A stretch of 64,000 nt of DNA from NCBI RefSeq assembly GCF_023703465.1, contig NZ_JAMQGP010000002.1:372001-436000 (forward strand), in the 5' to 3' direction. Shown in pieces: positions 8,463 to 17,138 of this stretch. The translations under genes and the position numbers were made by a program. Within the stretch, counting starts at the first letter, position 1, and the number at the start of each line of letters is the position of its first letter. The notes beneath the pieces are model-generated. The model saw only the letters and a list, made by a program, of their open reading frames with translations, searched no databases and was not told the origin of the DNA. The DNA comes from Echinimonas agarilytica (GTDB lineage: Bacteria; Pseudomonadota; Gammaproteobacteria; Enterobacterales; Neiellaceae).

Positions 8463-8837
8463 TTAGATTCGGATTTGAATTCGCTTTTGCTCTTGTTCTG
8501 GGCTAATACGAATTTGAATTCGATCGTCTGATGCCGTATTCAGTTGAGCTAATTCAGGGGAGATACGAATCTGGATGCGCTCTTGTTCTTGCTCAGGGGA
8601 GATACGAATTTGAATTCGATCGTCTGATGCCGTATTCAATTGAGCTAATTCAGGGGAGATACGAATCTGGATGCGCTCTTGTTCTTGCTCAGGGGAGATA
8701 CGAATTTGGATACGCTCTTGTTCTTGCTCAGGGGAGATACGAATTTGGATACGCTCTTGCTCAGCATTTTGTGTAGTTTCAATTACAGGGGCTTGTGCAG
8801 CAGCGAGAGACATTGAAAGTAATAAGCTAGTTAACAT
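8463..8837 (-). CDS. Secreted RIQIRI tandem-repeat protein, unknown family
   Basis: 124 residues from the ATG at 8837, which has an AAGGA site 7 bases upstream. An ATG at 8879 lies upstream of the predicted transcription start and is rejected. Residues 1-15 form a short signal peptide (MLTSLLLSMSLAAAQA) with cleavage expected after AQA. The mature part holds seven copies of RIQIRI. Six are followed by SPEQEQE/K (four copies) or SPELAQLNTASDD (two copies), giving 13- and 19-residue units, and the protein ends exactly on the seventh RIQIRI. Alternating isoleucine with charged or polar residues predicts a two-faced beta-strand, as in fibre-forming or solenoid repeats. No cysteine, no membrane anchor, no sorting signal seen. 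The function is unknown; an extracellular or periplasmic assembly is inference. Confidence 0.85.
   Translation of the reverse strand: MLTSLLLSMSLAAAQAPVIETTQNAEQERIQIRISPEQEQERIQIRISPEQEQERIQIRISPELAQLNTASDDRIQIRISPEQEQERIQIRISPELAQLNTASDDRIQIRISPEQEQKRIQIRI
8521..8712. repeat. 96-bp near-perfect tandem duplication inside the repeat gene
   Basis: Bases 8521-8616 and 8617-8712 differ at only a few positions (for example CAG/CAA near base 22 of the unit). The period of 96 bases equals 32 residues, that is one 13-residue plus one 19-residue protein unit. Shorter 39-base repeats continue on the right side to about 8765. The near identity at silent positions indicates recent expansion by slippage or recombination. 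Confidence 0.9.
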
Positions 8838-8887
8838 GGTAAATTTCCTTTGTGTTTTTGGTTTGATTATGAAACGCAAAGTTAATG

Positions 8888-8903
8888 AGCAAAGGAAGTG
8901 CCA
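8888..8903 (-). promoter_or_regulatory. Consensus sigma-54 promoter of the RIQIRI-repeat gene
   Basis: Minus strand reads TGGCACTTCCTTTGCT, matching the -24/-12 consensus TGGCAC-N5-TTGC(A/T) at every defined base, with GG-N10-GC spacing. The predicted start of transcription is near 8877, giving a leader of about 40 bases to the ATG at 8837. Such promoters need an enhancer-binding activator; candidate upstream sites are listed separately. Confidence 0.82.
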
Positions 8904-8955
8904 TTGGTTTTAAGGTTTTGTTTTTGTTTGATTTTATTTTGTTTTTTGAGGTTTT

Positions 8956-9003
8956 TTGACGCGAATTTAAACAGCCAGTTGATTGCTGACGAGTTATTGA
9001 CGC
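8956..9003 (-). promoter_or_regulatory. Three TGACG elements upstream of the sigma-54 promoter
   Basis: TTGACGC at 8956-8962, TGACG at 8987-8991 and TTGACGC at 8997-9003 are same-orientation repeats spaced 30 and 11 bases, close to helical phase. They lie about 80-125 bases upstream of the predicted start, the usual place for enhancer-binding proteins. A-rich tracts (as read on the minus strand, 8912-8957) lie between them and the promoter and may bend the DNA. The activator is unknown. Confidence 0.4.
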
Positions 9004-9040
9004 AGTGAGAATGATTTGTGTTTAAAGGGAGAGTGAAGGA

Positions 9041-12000
9041 CTAGTCGTGTATGTTTTCAGACATCGCAGGGCGGTTTAGACGTTGATTGCTTTGGATATG
9101 TAAAAATGCAGCGAAATCTGTCTCGTTCAGGGGGCGACTCATGAGAAAGCCCTGTAAGGTTTCACATTCAAGCTCTGTGAGCACTTTGCGCTCCGCTTCT
9201 GTCTCTACACCTTCTGCGACGACCGTAAGGTTTAGGTTGTGGGCGAGGGCAATAATGGACGAGACCATATTACGGCCGCTGTCTGTTGAGGTTAAGTCGC
9301 GAATAAATGTTTGATCGATTTTCAGAGTATCGATCGGAAAGCGCTGCAAGTATGCGAGCGATGAGTAACCCGTTCCAAAGTCATCCAACGAAATATGCAC
9401 GCCAATTTTGCGAATGGACTGCATCACTTTGATTGCTCCTTCGGGATCTTCAACCAGTGCTCCTTCGGTTAACTCCAGCTCAAGACAATGTGCAGGCAGA
9501 CCTGTGACTTCAAGAGTCCTCTCAATGCGCTGAGTTAAGTCAGGAGATGCGAACTGTCGTGCAGACACGTTGACCGCAATACGTCCCTTCATCAAACCTT
9601 CTTTGCGCCATTTTTCAGCAGCAAAACATGCTTTTCGCAGGACAATATCTCCAATCTCAATAATTAAGCCATTGTCTTCTGCTAGTGGAATAAACTCTCC
9701 AGGAGAGATGGGGCCGTGCTCTGGATGATGGAGACGAATGAGCGCTTCGGTACCATCGAGCTCGTTGGTGCTTGCAGTAAACTTCGGTTGGAAATGGAGT
9801 GTAAAATTGTCGTCTCGAATGGCTTGGCGCAATAGCGATTCGATATGCAGCTGATGCATTGCGCTCTGGTTCATTTGCGACGAGAAGAACACGTAGCCAT
9901 TACTACCTTGGCTCTTTGCGTGATACATGGCTGTATCAGCATTACGAAGCAGTTCTTCGGAACTTTCGCCGTCAAGAGGATATAAAACAACACCAATAGA
10001 GCAAGTCACTACGAGTTCGCGGGCTGCAATTGCAAAAGGACGTTCTAGTGCTGTTTGTAGATTTTTAACGGTTTTGGTGATGGTATTAATATCGGTGGTG
10101 TCTTCCATCAATACGGCATACTCATCACCACCGAGTCTAAATAGAGTGTCTTGCCGACGAGTGCAATGATTGAGTCGAACCGCAACCTGCTTTAATAGCT
10201 CATCGCCTGCTGCATGGCCGAGTGAGTCATTTACTTTTTTGAAGTTATCAAGGTCAAACACCATCAACGCATGACGTGTATTTTTGCTGACCAGTTTTTC
10301 GTGTTCAGCTTGGAACCACGAGCGGTTTGGCAGCTTCGTGAGAGTGTCTTCAACACTTAGGCGATGGAGTTCGTTTTCGGTTTGTTTTCTTCGAGTAATA
10401 TCAGAGAATACGCCTACGTAATGGGTGACATCGCCTTCTTCACTTGAGATAGGATCGATAGCAAGTTCTAGGTAAAACGATTTTCCATCTTGACGAATAT
10501 CTTCGAGTTCACCGACCCAACGTCCTTGCTTTGACAGCCTCATTTTCACTTGTTCAGTGAATGTGGGCGGGTAATTTCTAAACCGCAGAGAGTGATTTAC
10601 AACTTGGTTTTTGTTAAAGCCAGTAATAAGTGCGAAAGCTTCATTCACTTCAACGACTCTAAAGCGACGATTGAGAATGAATACGCCATCTGAAATATTT
10701 GCAAATGAGCGAGCAAACAGCGTGAGGCGTTGCTCTGCTTCTTTAAGTTTGCTGATATCTTTGATAGTACCGGTCATTCGTGTCGGCGTATTATTTTCGT
10801 CGCGTTCGACAATCTTGCCGCGGTCTAAAATCCAAATCCATTCTGAGCTTTTGTTTCGAACACGATACGTTGCTTCGTAATAGGTGGTTTCATTGTCAAA
10901 GTGCCGAGATAAAGCATTTTGAACACGCTCTAGGTCCCTTGGATGTATGTTGCTTTGCTCTCCGTTATGTGGATTTCGTCGTCCGTCATTGGGGAACTCT
11001 AAAAGCCCCCATATATTGGAGCGATAGATTTTTCCGGTGGAGATATGCCAATCCCAAAGTTCGTCTCCGCTTCCCCACAAAGATAACTTCAATCGTTCTT
11101 CGCTTTCGGCGACTTTCTTTTGCTGTTCATTGCGCTTTTGATTGATTCGAAGGTAACCCATGAACAACACAATTAAGAAACCGGCATATAAAACGTAGGC
11201 GGCAGGTGTGCGCCAAAGCGGCGGGCCGACGGTGATTGATACTTGTGTCGGATCACTTTCCCATAAGCCATCTTGACTTACTGCTTTGACTTCAAATACA
11301 AAATCTCCAGGTGAGAGATTGGTATATGTCGCTCTGGGGTGGCTTGAATCCGTATTCAACCAAGCCTGATCTTGATCGATTAATCGATATTGATATGAAA
11401 TTGTATTGGCGTATGCCGGTGACGGGTACGAAAACTCAATCGTGACTGGGGAATCATTAGCCAGCAAGTGAACTGGTTTTAAAGAGCTGATTTGAGCTGA
11501 AAGTCGATTGTGTTCGCCATGAGGCAGTATGACTTCATTGAATACCATTAAGTTCTCGAGTTGCACTTGCCCTTGATATTCCACCGGGACCACAGCTTTC
11601 GGATGAAATTTGGTAAAGCCAGATGTTCCACCTAAATAGATACTTCCGCTATCAGATATAGTGCCAGCATGCTGATTAAACTCAATGTTTTGTACGCTAT
11701 TACGGTTGTTATAGCTAGACACTCGGCCGGTAAACCTATCGATGAAACTAATTCCAAAATTAGTTGCCATCCATACTCCGTTACCATCAACGGGCACTAT
11801 ATGGCATATCCCATTGTCGGTTAAACCGTCCTTTATGCTGTATTGGCGTGTGGTGCCGGACTCTTTGTTGAGAAAAAAGATGCCATCAAGAAGTGTTCCT
11901 AACCAGATCCCAGATTCATCAGTTGCGATTGACGAAACCCAAATAGAGTCGGCCAACTCTATTTCTTGGAATTTTTGGTTTTCTATATTGAACGATATAA

Positions 12001-13528
12001 CTCCTTTTTCGGTACCAAGCCAAATGGTGCCGTCAGCTTCGAGAGTTAATGTATTAAGTGCACTTGAACCATCTGGAATAGAGAACTGAATTGTGGTGTT
12101 ATTTGTTAGATCATATCGCAGTAAACCATGGCTTTTACTCGCTATCCAAATATAGCCGGAACTATCAATTTCAAAATCGAATGTTCCTGATAGTAGGGTG
12201 TCCCCAATCATAATCTGATGGTATTCGAGCTCGCTCGTATTCACATTCAAACTCATTAAACCCGCATCGGAGCTTACCCATAATAAGCTTTGCTTTGGGT
12301 CTAATCTAAGTCGAGAATCAATGTGTGTTACGTTACCGCTCGGAAGAATAGCAATTATTTTTGCTTGTTGTGATAGCAGATCCCACAGAGCGAGTTCGCC
12401 TTTATCAGTTAAAATCCAAATTCCTGAAGATGATTTTTCGATGGCTAAAATGTTTGATAAGTTTGCGGGGTTATCATCTAAAGCTATTTCATAGTACTGA
12501 AATGGGTCTGCGGTGATTCTATGGAGGCCAAATAAAGATCTGCCACCAGCCCATATATTGCCGTAGCCATCACCGAACAAGTTATAAATGTAGTCGTTTG
12601 TATCTGCATTACCATCTCGAACTAGTTTAAATGTAAAGCTGTCCTGGCTTAACAATAACCCTTGTTCAGTACCCACCCATATTGATGAATTGGCAGCTTT
12701 TAGAATACTTCGCGTTGGTATGTGAGACAAAACTTGAGAATGATGCTTAGAGATACGCATCGTTTGGCGATCCAGTATAAACACCCCATCGCTGGTAGAA
12801 ATCCAATATTGGTCGCTCGATATGGGAGTAATATCGTGCAGCAAGGTTTCTTTGTTTGTGAAGATATCGTTTTGTTGATGAGCTTCGATCGTACCATTTT
12901 GAATATTGAGTTCAAGTAAGCCGTTGGCATATGTAGCTGCTAAAATACTACGTTCTGATTGAAAAATTATCGATTTAATCTCGACAGCTTTCGAGTTTAC
13001 TTCCAGGATAGGAGTGAACGTATCGGTCGCATTATCTAACTCGTACATGTTTTGGTTAGTACTGACGAGCAAACGGTGTTCTGATGATTCAAAGATTCCC
13101 CAAATCGTTTCACCATTTAGATCCGAATGATTTCCTTCAAATAAGTACCTCTTGAACCCATCTATTTCCGGTAAGTATCGGTTTAGTCCATTTTGAGTGC
13201 CGACCCACAAGTCGCCTTTACTTGAGCTGAATACGACTCGAGCCAAATTGTTGCTTAAGCTATTCGGATCAGTCGAAGCGTAGTTGTAGCCGTGATAATT
13301 AGAACCATCAAACCGATAGAGGCCTTCAAGAGTGCCAAGCCAGATAAAGCCGTTCACATCTTCTACTATAGAAAACACGTCCGTTTGCTTGCGCGTTTCG
13401 TTGATTTTGAGTTGTTGAAGTTGAGTTACGCCGCTAGACGATGCAGGGGAGGCCATCATCACTGCCAGGATGGCAGTAACGGTTAGACAAAATTTTAATA
13501 GTGCATCCAAGCAGCGTTTAGAGTTCAT
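9041..13528 (-). CDS. Two-component-type beta-propeller sensor with PAS, GGDEF and EAL domains
   Basis: 1495 residues. A signal peptide (about 1-32) is followed by repeated reg_prop-like blades with GTxxGLxxF-type motifs to about residue 690, a Y_Y_Y-like domain near 700-775, one transmembrane helix (about 780-800), two PAS/PAC regions (about 815-935 and 945-1070), a GGDEF domain and an EAL domain. The cyclase motif is GGDEY (about 1133) with inhibitory-site RRQD five residues before it. The phosphodiesterase motifs EALIRLHH, NVSARQF, ELTEG, LDDFGTGYSS, LKIDQ and AEGVETE are all intact. Both cyclic-di-GMP synthesis and hydrolysis are therefore possible. In hybrid two-component relatives the periplasmic propeller binds oligosaccharides; here the output is cyclic-di-GMP. 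It ends about 140 bases upstream of the sigma-54 repeat-gene promoter on the same strand. Confidence 0.93.
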   Translation of the reverse strand: MNSKRCLDALLKFCLTVTAILAVMMASPASSSGVTQLQQLKINETRKQTDVFSIVEDVNGFIWLGTLEGLYRFDGSNYHGYNYASTDPNSLSNNLARVVFSSSKGDLWVGTQNGLNRYLPEIDGFKRYLFEGNHSDLNGETIWGIFESSEHRLLVSTNQNMYELDNATDTFTPILEVNSKAVEIKSIIFQSERSILAATYANGLLELNIQNGTIEAHQQNDIFTNKETLLHDITPISSDQYWISTSDGVFILDRQTMRISKHHSQVLSHIPTRSILKAANSSIWVGTEQGLLLSQDSFTFKLVRDGNADTNDYIYNLFGDGYGNIWAGGRSLFGLHRITADPFQYYEIALDDNPANLSNILAIEKSSSGIWILTDKGELALWDLLSQQAKIIAILPSGNVTHIDSRLRLDPKQSLLWVSSDAGLMSLNVNTSELEYHQIMIGDTLLSGTFDFEIDSSGYIWIASKSHGLLRYDLTNNTTIQFSIPDGSSALNTLTLEADGTIWLGTEKGVISFNIENQKFQEIELADSIWVSSIATDESGIWLGTLLDGIFFLNKESGTTRQYSIKDGLTDNGICHIVPVDGNGVWMATNFGISFIDRFTGRVSSYNNRNSVQNIEFNQHAGTISDSGSIYLGGTSGFTKFHPKAVVPVEYQGQVQLENLMVFNEVILPHGEHNRLSAQISSLKPVHLLANDSPVTIEFSYPSPAYANTISYQYRLIDQDQAWLNTDSSHPRATYTNLSPGDFVFEVKAVSQDGLWESDPTQVSITVGPPLWRTPAAYVLYAGFLIVLFMGYLRINQKRNEQQKKVAESEERLKLSLWGSGDELWDWHISTGKIYRSNIWGLLEFPNDGRRNPHNGEQSNIHPRDLERVQNALSRHFDNETTYYEATYRVRNKSSEWIWILDRGKIVERDENNTPTRMTGTIKDISKLKEAEQRLTLFARSFANISDGVFILNRRFRVVEVNEAFALITGFNKNQVVNHSLRFRNYPPTFTEQVKMRLSKQGRWVGELEDIRQDGKSFYLELAIDPISSEEGDVTHYVGVFSDITRRKQTENELHRLSVEDTLTKLPNRSWFQAEHEKLVSKNTRHALMVFDLDNFKKVNDSLGHAAGDELLKQVAVRLNHCTRRQDTLFRLGGDEYAVLMEDTTDINTITKTVKNLQTALERPFAIAARELVVTCSIGVVLYPLDGESSEELLRNADTAMYHAKSQGSNGYVFFSSQMNQSAMHQLHIESLLRQAIRDDNFTLHFQPKFTASTNELDGTEALIRLHHPEHGPISPGEFIPLAEDNGLIIEIGDIVLRKACFAAEKWRKEGLMKGRIAVNVSARQFASPDLTQRIERTLEVTGLPAHCLELELTEGALVEDPEGAIKVMQSIRKIGVHISLDDFGTGYSSLAYLQRFPIDTLKIDQTFIRDLTSTDSGRNMVSSIIALAHNLNLTVVAEGVETEAERKVLTELECETLQGFLMSRPLNETDFAAFLHIQSNQRLNRPAMSENIHD

Positions 13529-13673
13529 CGCAAAGCTGATTTAATTGTGCACACGGCTGATAACTTCCACGCCGACTACCGCCTTATGTAAAGGAATGGT
13601 AAGAATAATTCGTTAATTCATTTTTATACGGAATGGGACTCTGGATGTCAAAGGATTAGTAAGAGTTACAGCT

Positions 13674-16457
13674 CTAAATTACTTGTCGACTGAGTCGGGT
13701 CGCTCTTTCCTGAAATGACTCGATGCTTCCAATATCGTCAAGTAAGTCGTCTTCTTCAATATGATTATGGCTTGAACCAAGCGCTGAGAGCACAACGCGA
13801 TCAGCGTTTTTAGGCCGTAGTTGGGTGACGATAAACTTCAACACGTCTGCGCGTGAAATTTGTTTGAGCTCTTCGATAATCCGTTCTCGTTGATCAAACT
13901 TTAAATCGCCATTGCCAATACTGACCCAGAACCGTTTGCTCTTTTCCTGCAATGAGCGATCTTTGTCCATAATTTGTGCCATCAAAGATTGCTTGGTTTG
14001 TTGCCAAGATTCTTCATTTAATTCAAGCAGCACCAAAGGGAACTGTTGGATAAAGTCATCGATAGCGTCGATGATTGCAGTTGGCCCAGCCACGTTCGAT
14101 TGTACGTAGAACAACAGTCCAGGATAGGACGCAAGTGGCATATAACCGGTACCCACACTGTACCCAAATTGTTGGCGCGTTCGGAGTTCATTGAAGAACG
14201 TTGCACTCATTAATTGATTGGTTAGTGCGTACAAGGCGGTACGGTATGGTGTTGCATGTTGGCTTTGATAGTAAATTACTAGCGCTGAATCTTGATGTTG
14301 ATTGTCGATTCGATGATTGAGCTGCCCAAATCCTGCAATGGAAGCGATTTGTTTTGCCGGAGTGTTGTAGGGAACACCTTCGCGAAACACTTGGCTCGAC
14401 ATCTGATCAGCCAAAGATCGCGCCTCCCACTCCGTATAATCTCCGTAGGCCAACACCTCCAAAGCAATGGTTTTTCGCCATGTACTGGAAAACTCCAAAA
14501 TGTCATCATGACTGGTGTTCTCTATATGGTATGCCATTTTTTCAGGGGTGAGGCTGGCGGGTTGGACTAAGTTAGACAGTGTTGCAAACAGCCGGTTGAG
14601 TGGGCCTGTATTCGCTTGATTTTTAATATTTCTCAGCAATTGCGATTGAATTTCGATGAAGCGAGATTTACTCAATTTGGGATTACGAAATTGCTCGAAA
14701 ATAAGTTCAAGTAAAAAAGACTGGCGTCCGGTAAAACCTCCTAAATGCAGCGATACGCCGGTTGAATGAGAGAATAGCTCATAACCAATACCCGCAGTTT
14801 CAGCCTGATAAGTTATTTCGCTCAGTTCATCGTAAAGCATATCAACATAGAGCTTTGTCCATGCCCGGTGTTCAGGTTGAGCGTCCACCAAAGGGCTGTC
14901 TGATGCGATGTATAAATGCCCCTTTGGTTGATGGAAACTTTTACTTTGGCCATGCCACATTTTCAACCCTGGGCGTTTTACTAAAAGCCTAGGTTTAGGT
15001 TGGCTTCTATCGAGCTCTCTGGCCTTGAGTGTCTCTTGGATAAATGGATTGGCTGGCGGCAATTGCCAGCTTTGGTCGCTAATTTGAAGTGTGTTCCATT
15101 GATTGAGGTTCGACGAATCAATCTGAGACACTCGGTAAGGGGTGTTATACCAAGAGGAGACTTGATCGGTTTTAACGTCTTGATGAACTCGGGTGACTCG
15201 CATGGAATCGGGGGTGAGTCGTTGGCTTAAATCAATAATTTGATCGCCATTGAACTCAGTCATCGCGTAATCGCCAAAAATATAATCCTCCGCTGCATAT
15301 TTCTGCATGTTCATCACAAGATGACTCACAGTATCAAGTGCAGAGGAAGGTTGCGAAAATTCAAATGCTTGCTGGTACAACCGTTGTTTTTCTAAATATC
15401 GCCATTCCTCTATGCCTTGTTGTCGAATCAACTTTTGATATCCGAATAATGCTTCGATGACTTTATTTTGATGCTTCCAGCCGAGCTCTGTGAAATTTAA
15501 AGACACGTTAAAATCATGATAGTTGCTTCCCTTAATGCCTCCACCGGCAGTGAGAGTGTTAATGAGTCCTTGGTCCTTAAGTCCAGCAAATAATGACCGT
15601 TGGCCTTCGTAGCCCAATAAGTGACTCATTAGGGCCACGGGTTTCGTAAGGTAGTTTTGGGCTTGAGGAGGAAGCGGAAACGAGATCATGGCTCGTCGCA
15701 TTGATTTGAGCGGTTTAACGTCAATATTGATCTGTAAATGTTCGGGTAAATAAAGCTCAGGTAATGTTAGCCGCTCAATATTAGTGCCTGTTTTAATAGA
15801 GCTAAACAAAAACTCGATACCTTCTTGCAAATCATCCAAATCCATGGGGGCTAGCACGCACAATGTCATTCGTTTTGCATCGTACTGCTGTTGATAAAAG
15901 GACATCACTTCATCTCGAAGCGTATTTTCTGAATCATTTAACGTTTGTAAATTTCCGACCGAGAATCGGCTAAACGGGTGTTCAGGGTTGACGGTTTCTT
16001 TATGTGCTTGATAAATACGCCGCGTGTCATCATTCACCTTCATTTGAAATTCTGACTCGATCGCATTGCGCTCCTTGTCGATGCAATCGTGATTGAACAG
16101 TGGGCAAACAAAGAATTGACTAAAGCGTTGCAACCCTTCGCCAAAGGCTGGGGCTTGTACATCAAAGAAAAAACAAGTGTGTTCAGTGCCGGTCCAAGCA
16201 TTGTGATTACCGCCATTGCGTTGGATATATGCGGCGTATTCACCTGCTTTTGGAAAATTCTCGGTACCCAAAAAAAGCATATGTTCGAGAAAGTGGGCCA
16301 TGCCGGGTCGTTCAGTCGGGTCGTCAAATTGTCCAACATTGACCGCCATAGCTGCAGCACCTTGTTCAGATTGTGGGTCGCTAATCAATAAAACGCGCAG
16401 TCCGTTCTCTAATTTCAAGGTTCTGTAATCGCGGTGGTCCTGTGGACTCTTTCTCAC
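13674..16457 (-). CDS. M16-family zinc metallopeptidase, insulysin/pitrilysin type
   Basis: 927 residues, the full size of pitrilysin-type enzymes. The inverted zinc motif HFLEH is at 55-59, with the downstream glutamate in NAIESEFQ near 135, as needed for activity. The second half holds the inactive M16 repeat with RTRQQFGYSVGTGY, the substrate-clamp region seen in insulysins. Unlike E. coli protease III there is no signal peptide, so the enzyme should be cytoplasmic and degrade small peptides. No operon partner: 145 bases separate it from the sensor downstream, and sixA diverges upstream. Confidence 0.92.
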   Translation of the reverse strand: MRKSPQDHRDYRTLKLENGLRVLLISDPQSEQGAAAMAVNVGQFDDPTERPGMAHFLEHMLFLGTENFPKAGEYAAYIQRNGGNHNAWTGTEHTCFFFDVQAPAFGEGLQRFSQFFVCPLFNHDCIDKERNAIESEFQMKVNDDTRRIYQAHKETVNPEHPFSRFSVGNLQTLNDSENTLRDEVMSFYQQQYDAKRMTLCVLAPMDLDDLQEGIEFLFSSIKTGTNIERLTLPELYLPEHLQINIDVKPLKSMRRAMISFPLPPQAQNYLTKPVALMSHLLGYEGQRSLFAGLKDQGLINTLTAGGGIKGSNYHDFNVSLNFTELGWKHQNKVIEALFGYQKLIRQQGIEEWRYLEKQRLYQQAFEFSQPSSALDTVSHLVMNMQKYAAEDYIFGDYAMTEFNGDQIIDLSQRLTPDSMRVTRVHQDVKTDQVSSWYNTPYRVSQIDSSNLNQWNTLQISDQSWQLPPANPFIQETLKARELDRSQPKPRLLVKRPGLKMWHGQSKSFHQPKGHLYIASDSPLVDAQPEHRAWTKLYVDMLYDELSEITYQAETAGIGYELFSHSTGVSLHLGGFTGRQSFLLELIFEQFRNPKLSKSRFIEIQSQLLRNIKNQANTGPLNRLFATLSNLVQPASLTPEKMAYHIENTSHDDILEFSSTWRKTIALEVLAYGDYTEWEARSLADQMSSQVFREGVPYNTPAKQIASIAGFGQLNHRIDNQHQDSALVIYYQSQHATPYRTALYALTNQLMSATFFNELRTRQQFGYSVGTGYMPLASYPGLLFYVQSNVAGPTAIIDAIDDFIQQFPLVLLELNEESWQQTKQSLMAQIMDKDRSLQEKSKRFWVSIGNGDLKFDQRERIIEELKQISRADVLKFIVTQLRPKNADRVVLSALGSSHNHIEEDDLLDDIGSIESFQERATRLSRQVI

Positions 16458-16588
16458 TCGATTTTCTCAATTAATTTAGTTTGATACGTAATAGTAGACA
16501 TTGAATTCAAAACCATGTTGGGATAACAGTCAAAAATTTTATTTGTTAGCGTTTGAAACTATGCTTGTGACTTGTAATGAATGTTCTC

Positions 16589-16616
16589 TTGAGTTAGTGG
16601 GCTGGAAGGGTACAAT
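16589..16616 (+). promoter_or_regulatory. Probable sigma-70 promoter of sixA
   Basis: TTGAGT at 16589-16594, a 16-base spacer and TACAAT at 16611-16616, 43 bases upstream of the sixA ATG. Confidence 0.55.
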
Positions 16617-16658
16617 GCGCCAACAAAAATATAGTTTCTTTTAGGCTAGGCAGATTCA

Positions 16659-17138
16659 ATGCTGGTATACATCATGCGTCATGGCGAAGCAGAAAGCTTG
16701 GCTGGGCGAGATAAAGAACGTCAGTTGACCCCGCTGGGATCCTCAGAGTGCGCTTTGGTGGGGCGATGGTTATCCGCGCTTCAACCGAAGATTGATTATG
16801 TCCTATCAAGTCCTTACGTCAGAGCTCAGCAGTCGCTGGAGGCCGTTAAGACCAGTTGGCACTTTGGTCACGCCGTAGAGGAAACTCACGAATACCTTAT
16901 CCCTGCTGCTCACGCTGAGCAGGCTGCGGGTTATTTATGGGAGCTTGCAAATGCAAAAGCAGTGTCGTCCGTGTTGGTACTGAGCCATATGCCGCTGGTT
17001 TCTTTTTTGGTAGAGGCGTTGGACTCTGCAAAGCAATCCCCAATCTTTTGGACGTCGGGTGTTGCTTGTCTAGAATTAGACATAGAAACTCAAATGGGGG
17101 CTTTGAAGTGGATTAAAGCACCCAACGAATGTCGTTAA
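16659..17138 (+). CDS. sixA: Phosphohistidine phosphatase SixA
   Basis: 159 residues. The histidine-phosphatase signature MRHGEAES places the catalytic His at residue 8. The second catalytic His lies in VLSHMPLV, the length fits SixA, and the branch lacks extra domains. It removes phosphate from histidine phosphotransfer proteins (ArcB Hpt, PTS-Ntr NPr in E. coli). The stop codon overlaps that of the convergent smrB; the two genes share the TTAA at 17135-17138. Position between fadIJ and smrB matches the E. coli order. Confidence 0.92.
   Translation: MLVYIMRHGEAESLAGRDKERQLTPLGSSECALVGRWLSALQPKIDYVLSSPYVRAQQSLEAVKTSWHFGHAVEETHEYLIPAAHAEQAAGYLWELANAKAVSSVLVLSHMPLVSFLVEALDSAKQSPIFWTSGVACLELDIETQMGALKWIKAPNECR

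Noticed and set aside
8463-8765. Direct repeats that could be taken for a CRISPR array
   Set aside because: Repeats are in frame, there are no unrelated spacers, periods are 39 and 96 bases, and they encode a signal-peptide protein.
8335-8837. RiPP precursor with multiple core peptides
   Set aside because: No modifying enzyme, peptidase or transporter is adjacent, and the repeats lack residues typical of modified cores such as Cys, Ser/Thr clusters or aromatic sites.
8531-8913. Plus-strand frames of 80-81 codons over the repeat gene
   Set aside because: Antisense shadows of the repeats (Cys/Arg/Tyr-rich translation) without ribosome-binding site.
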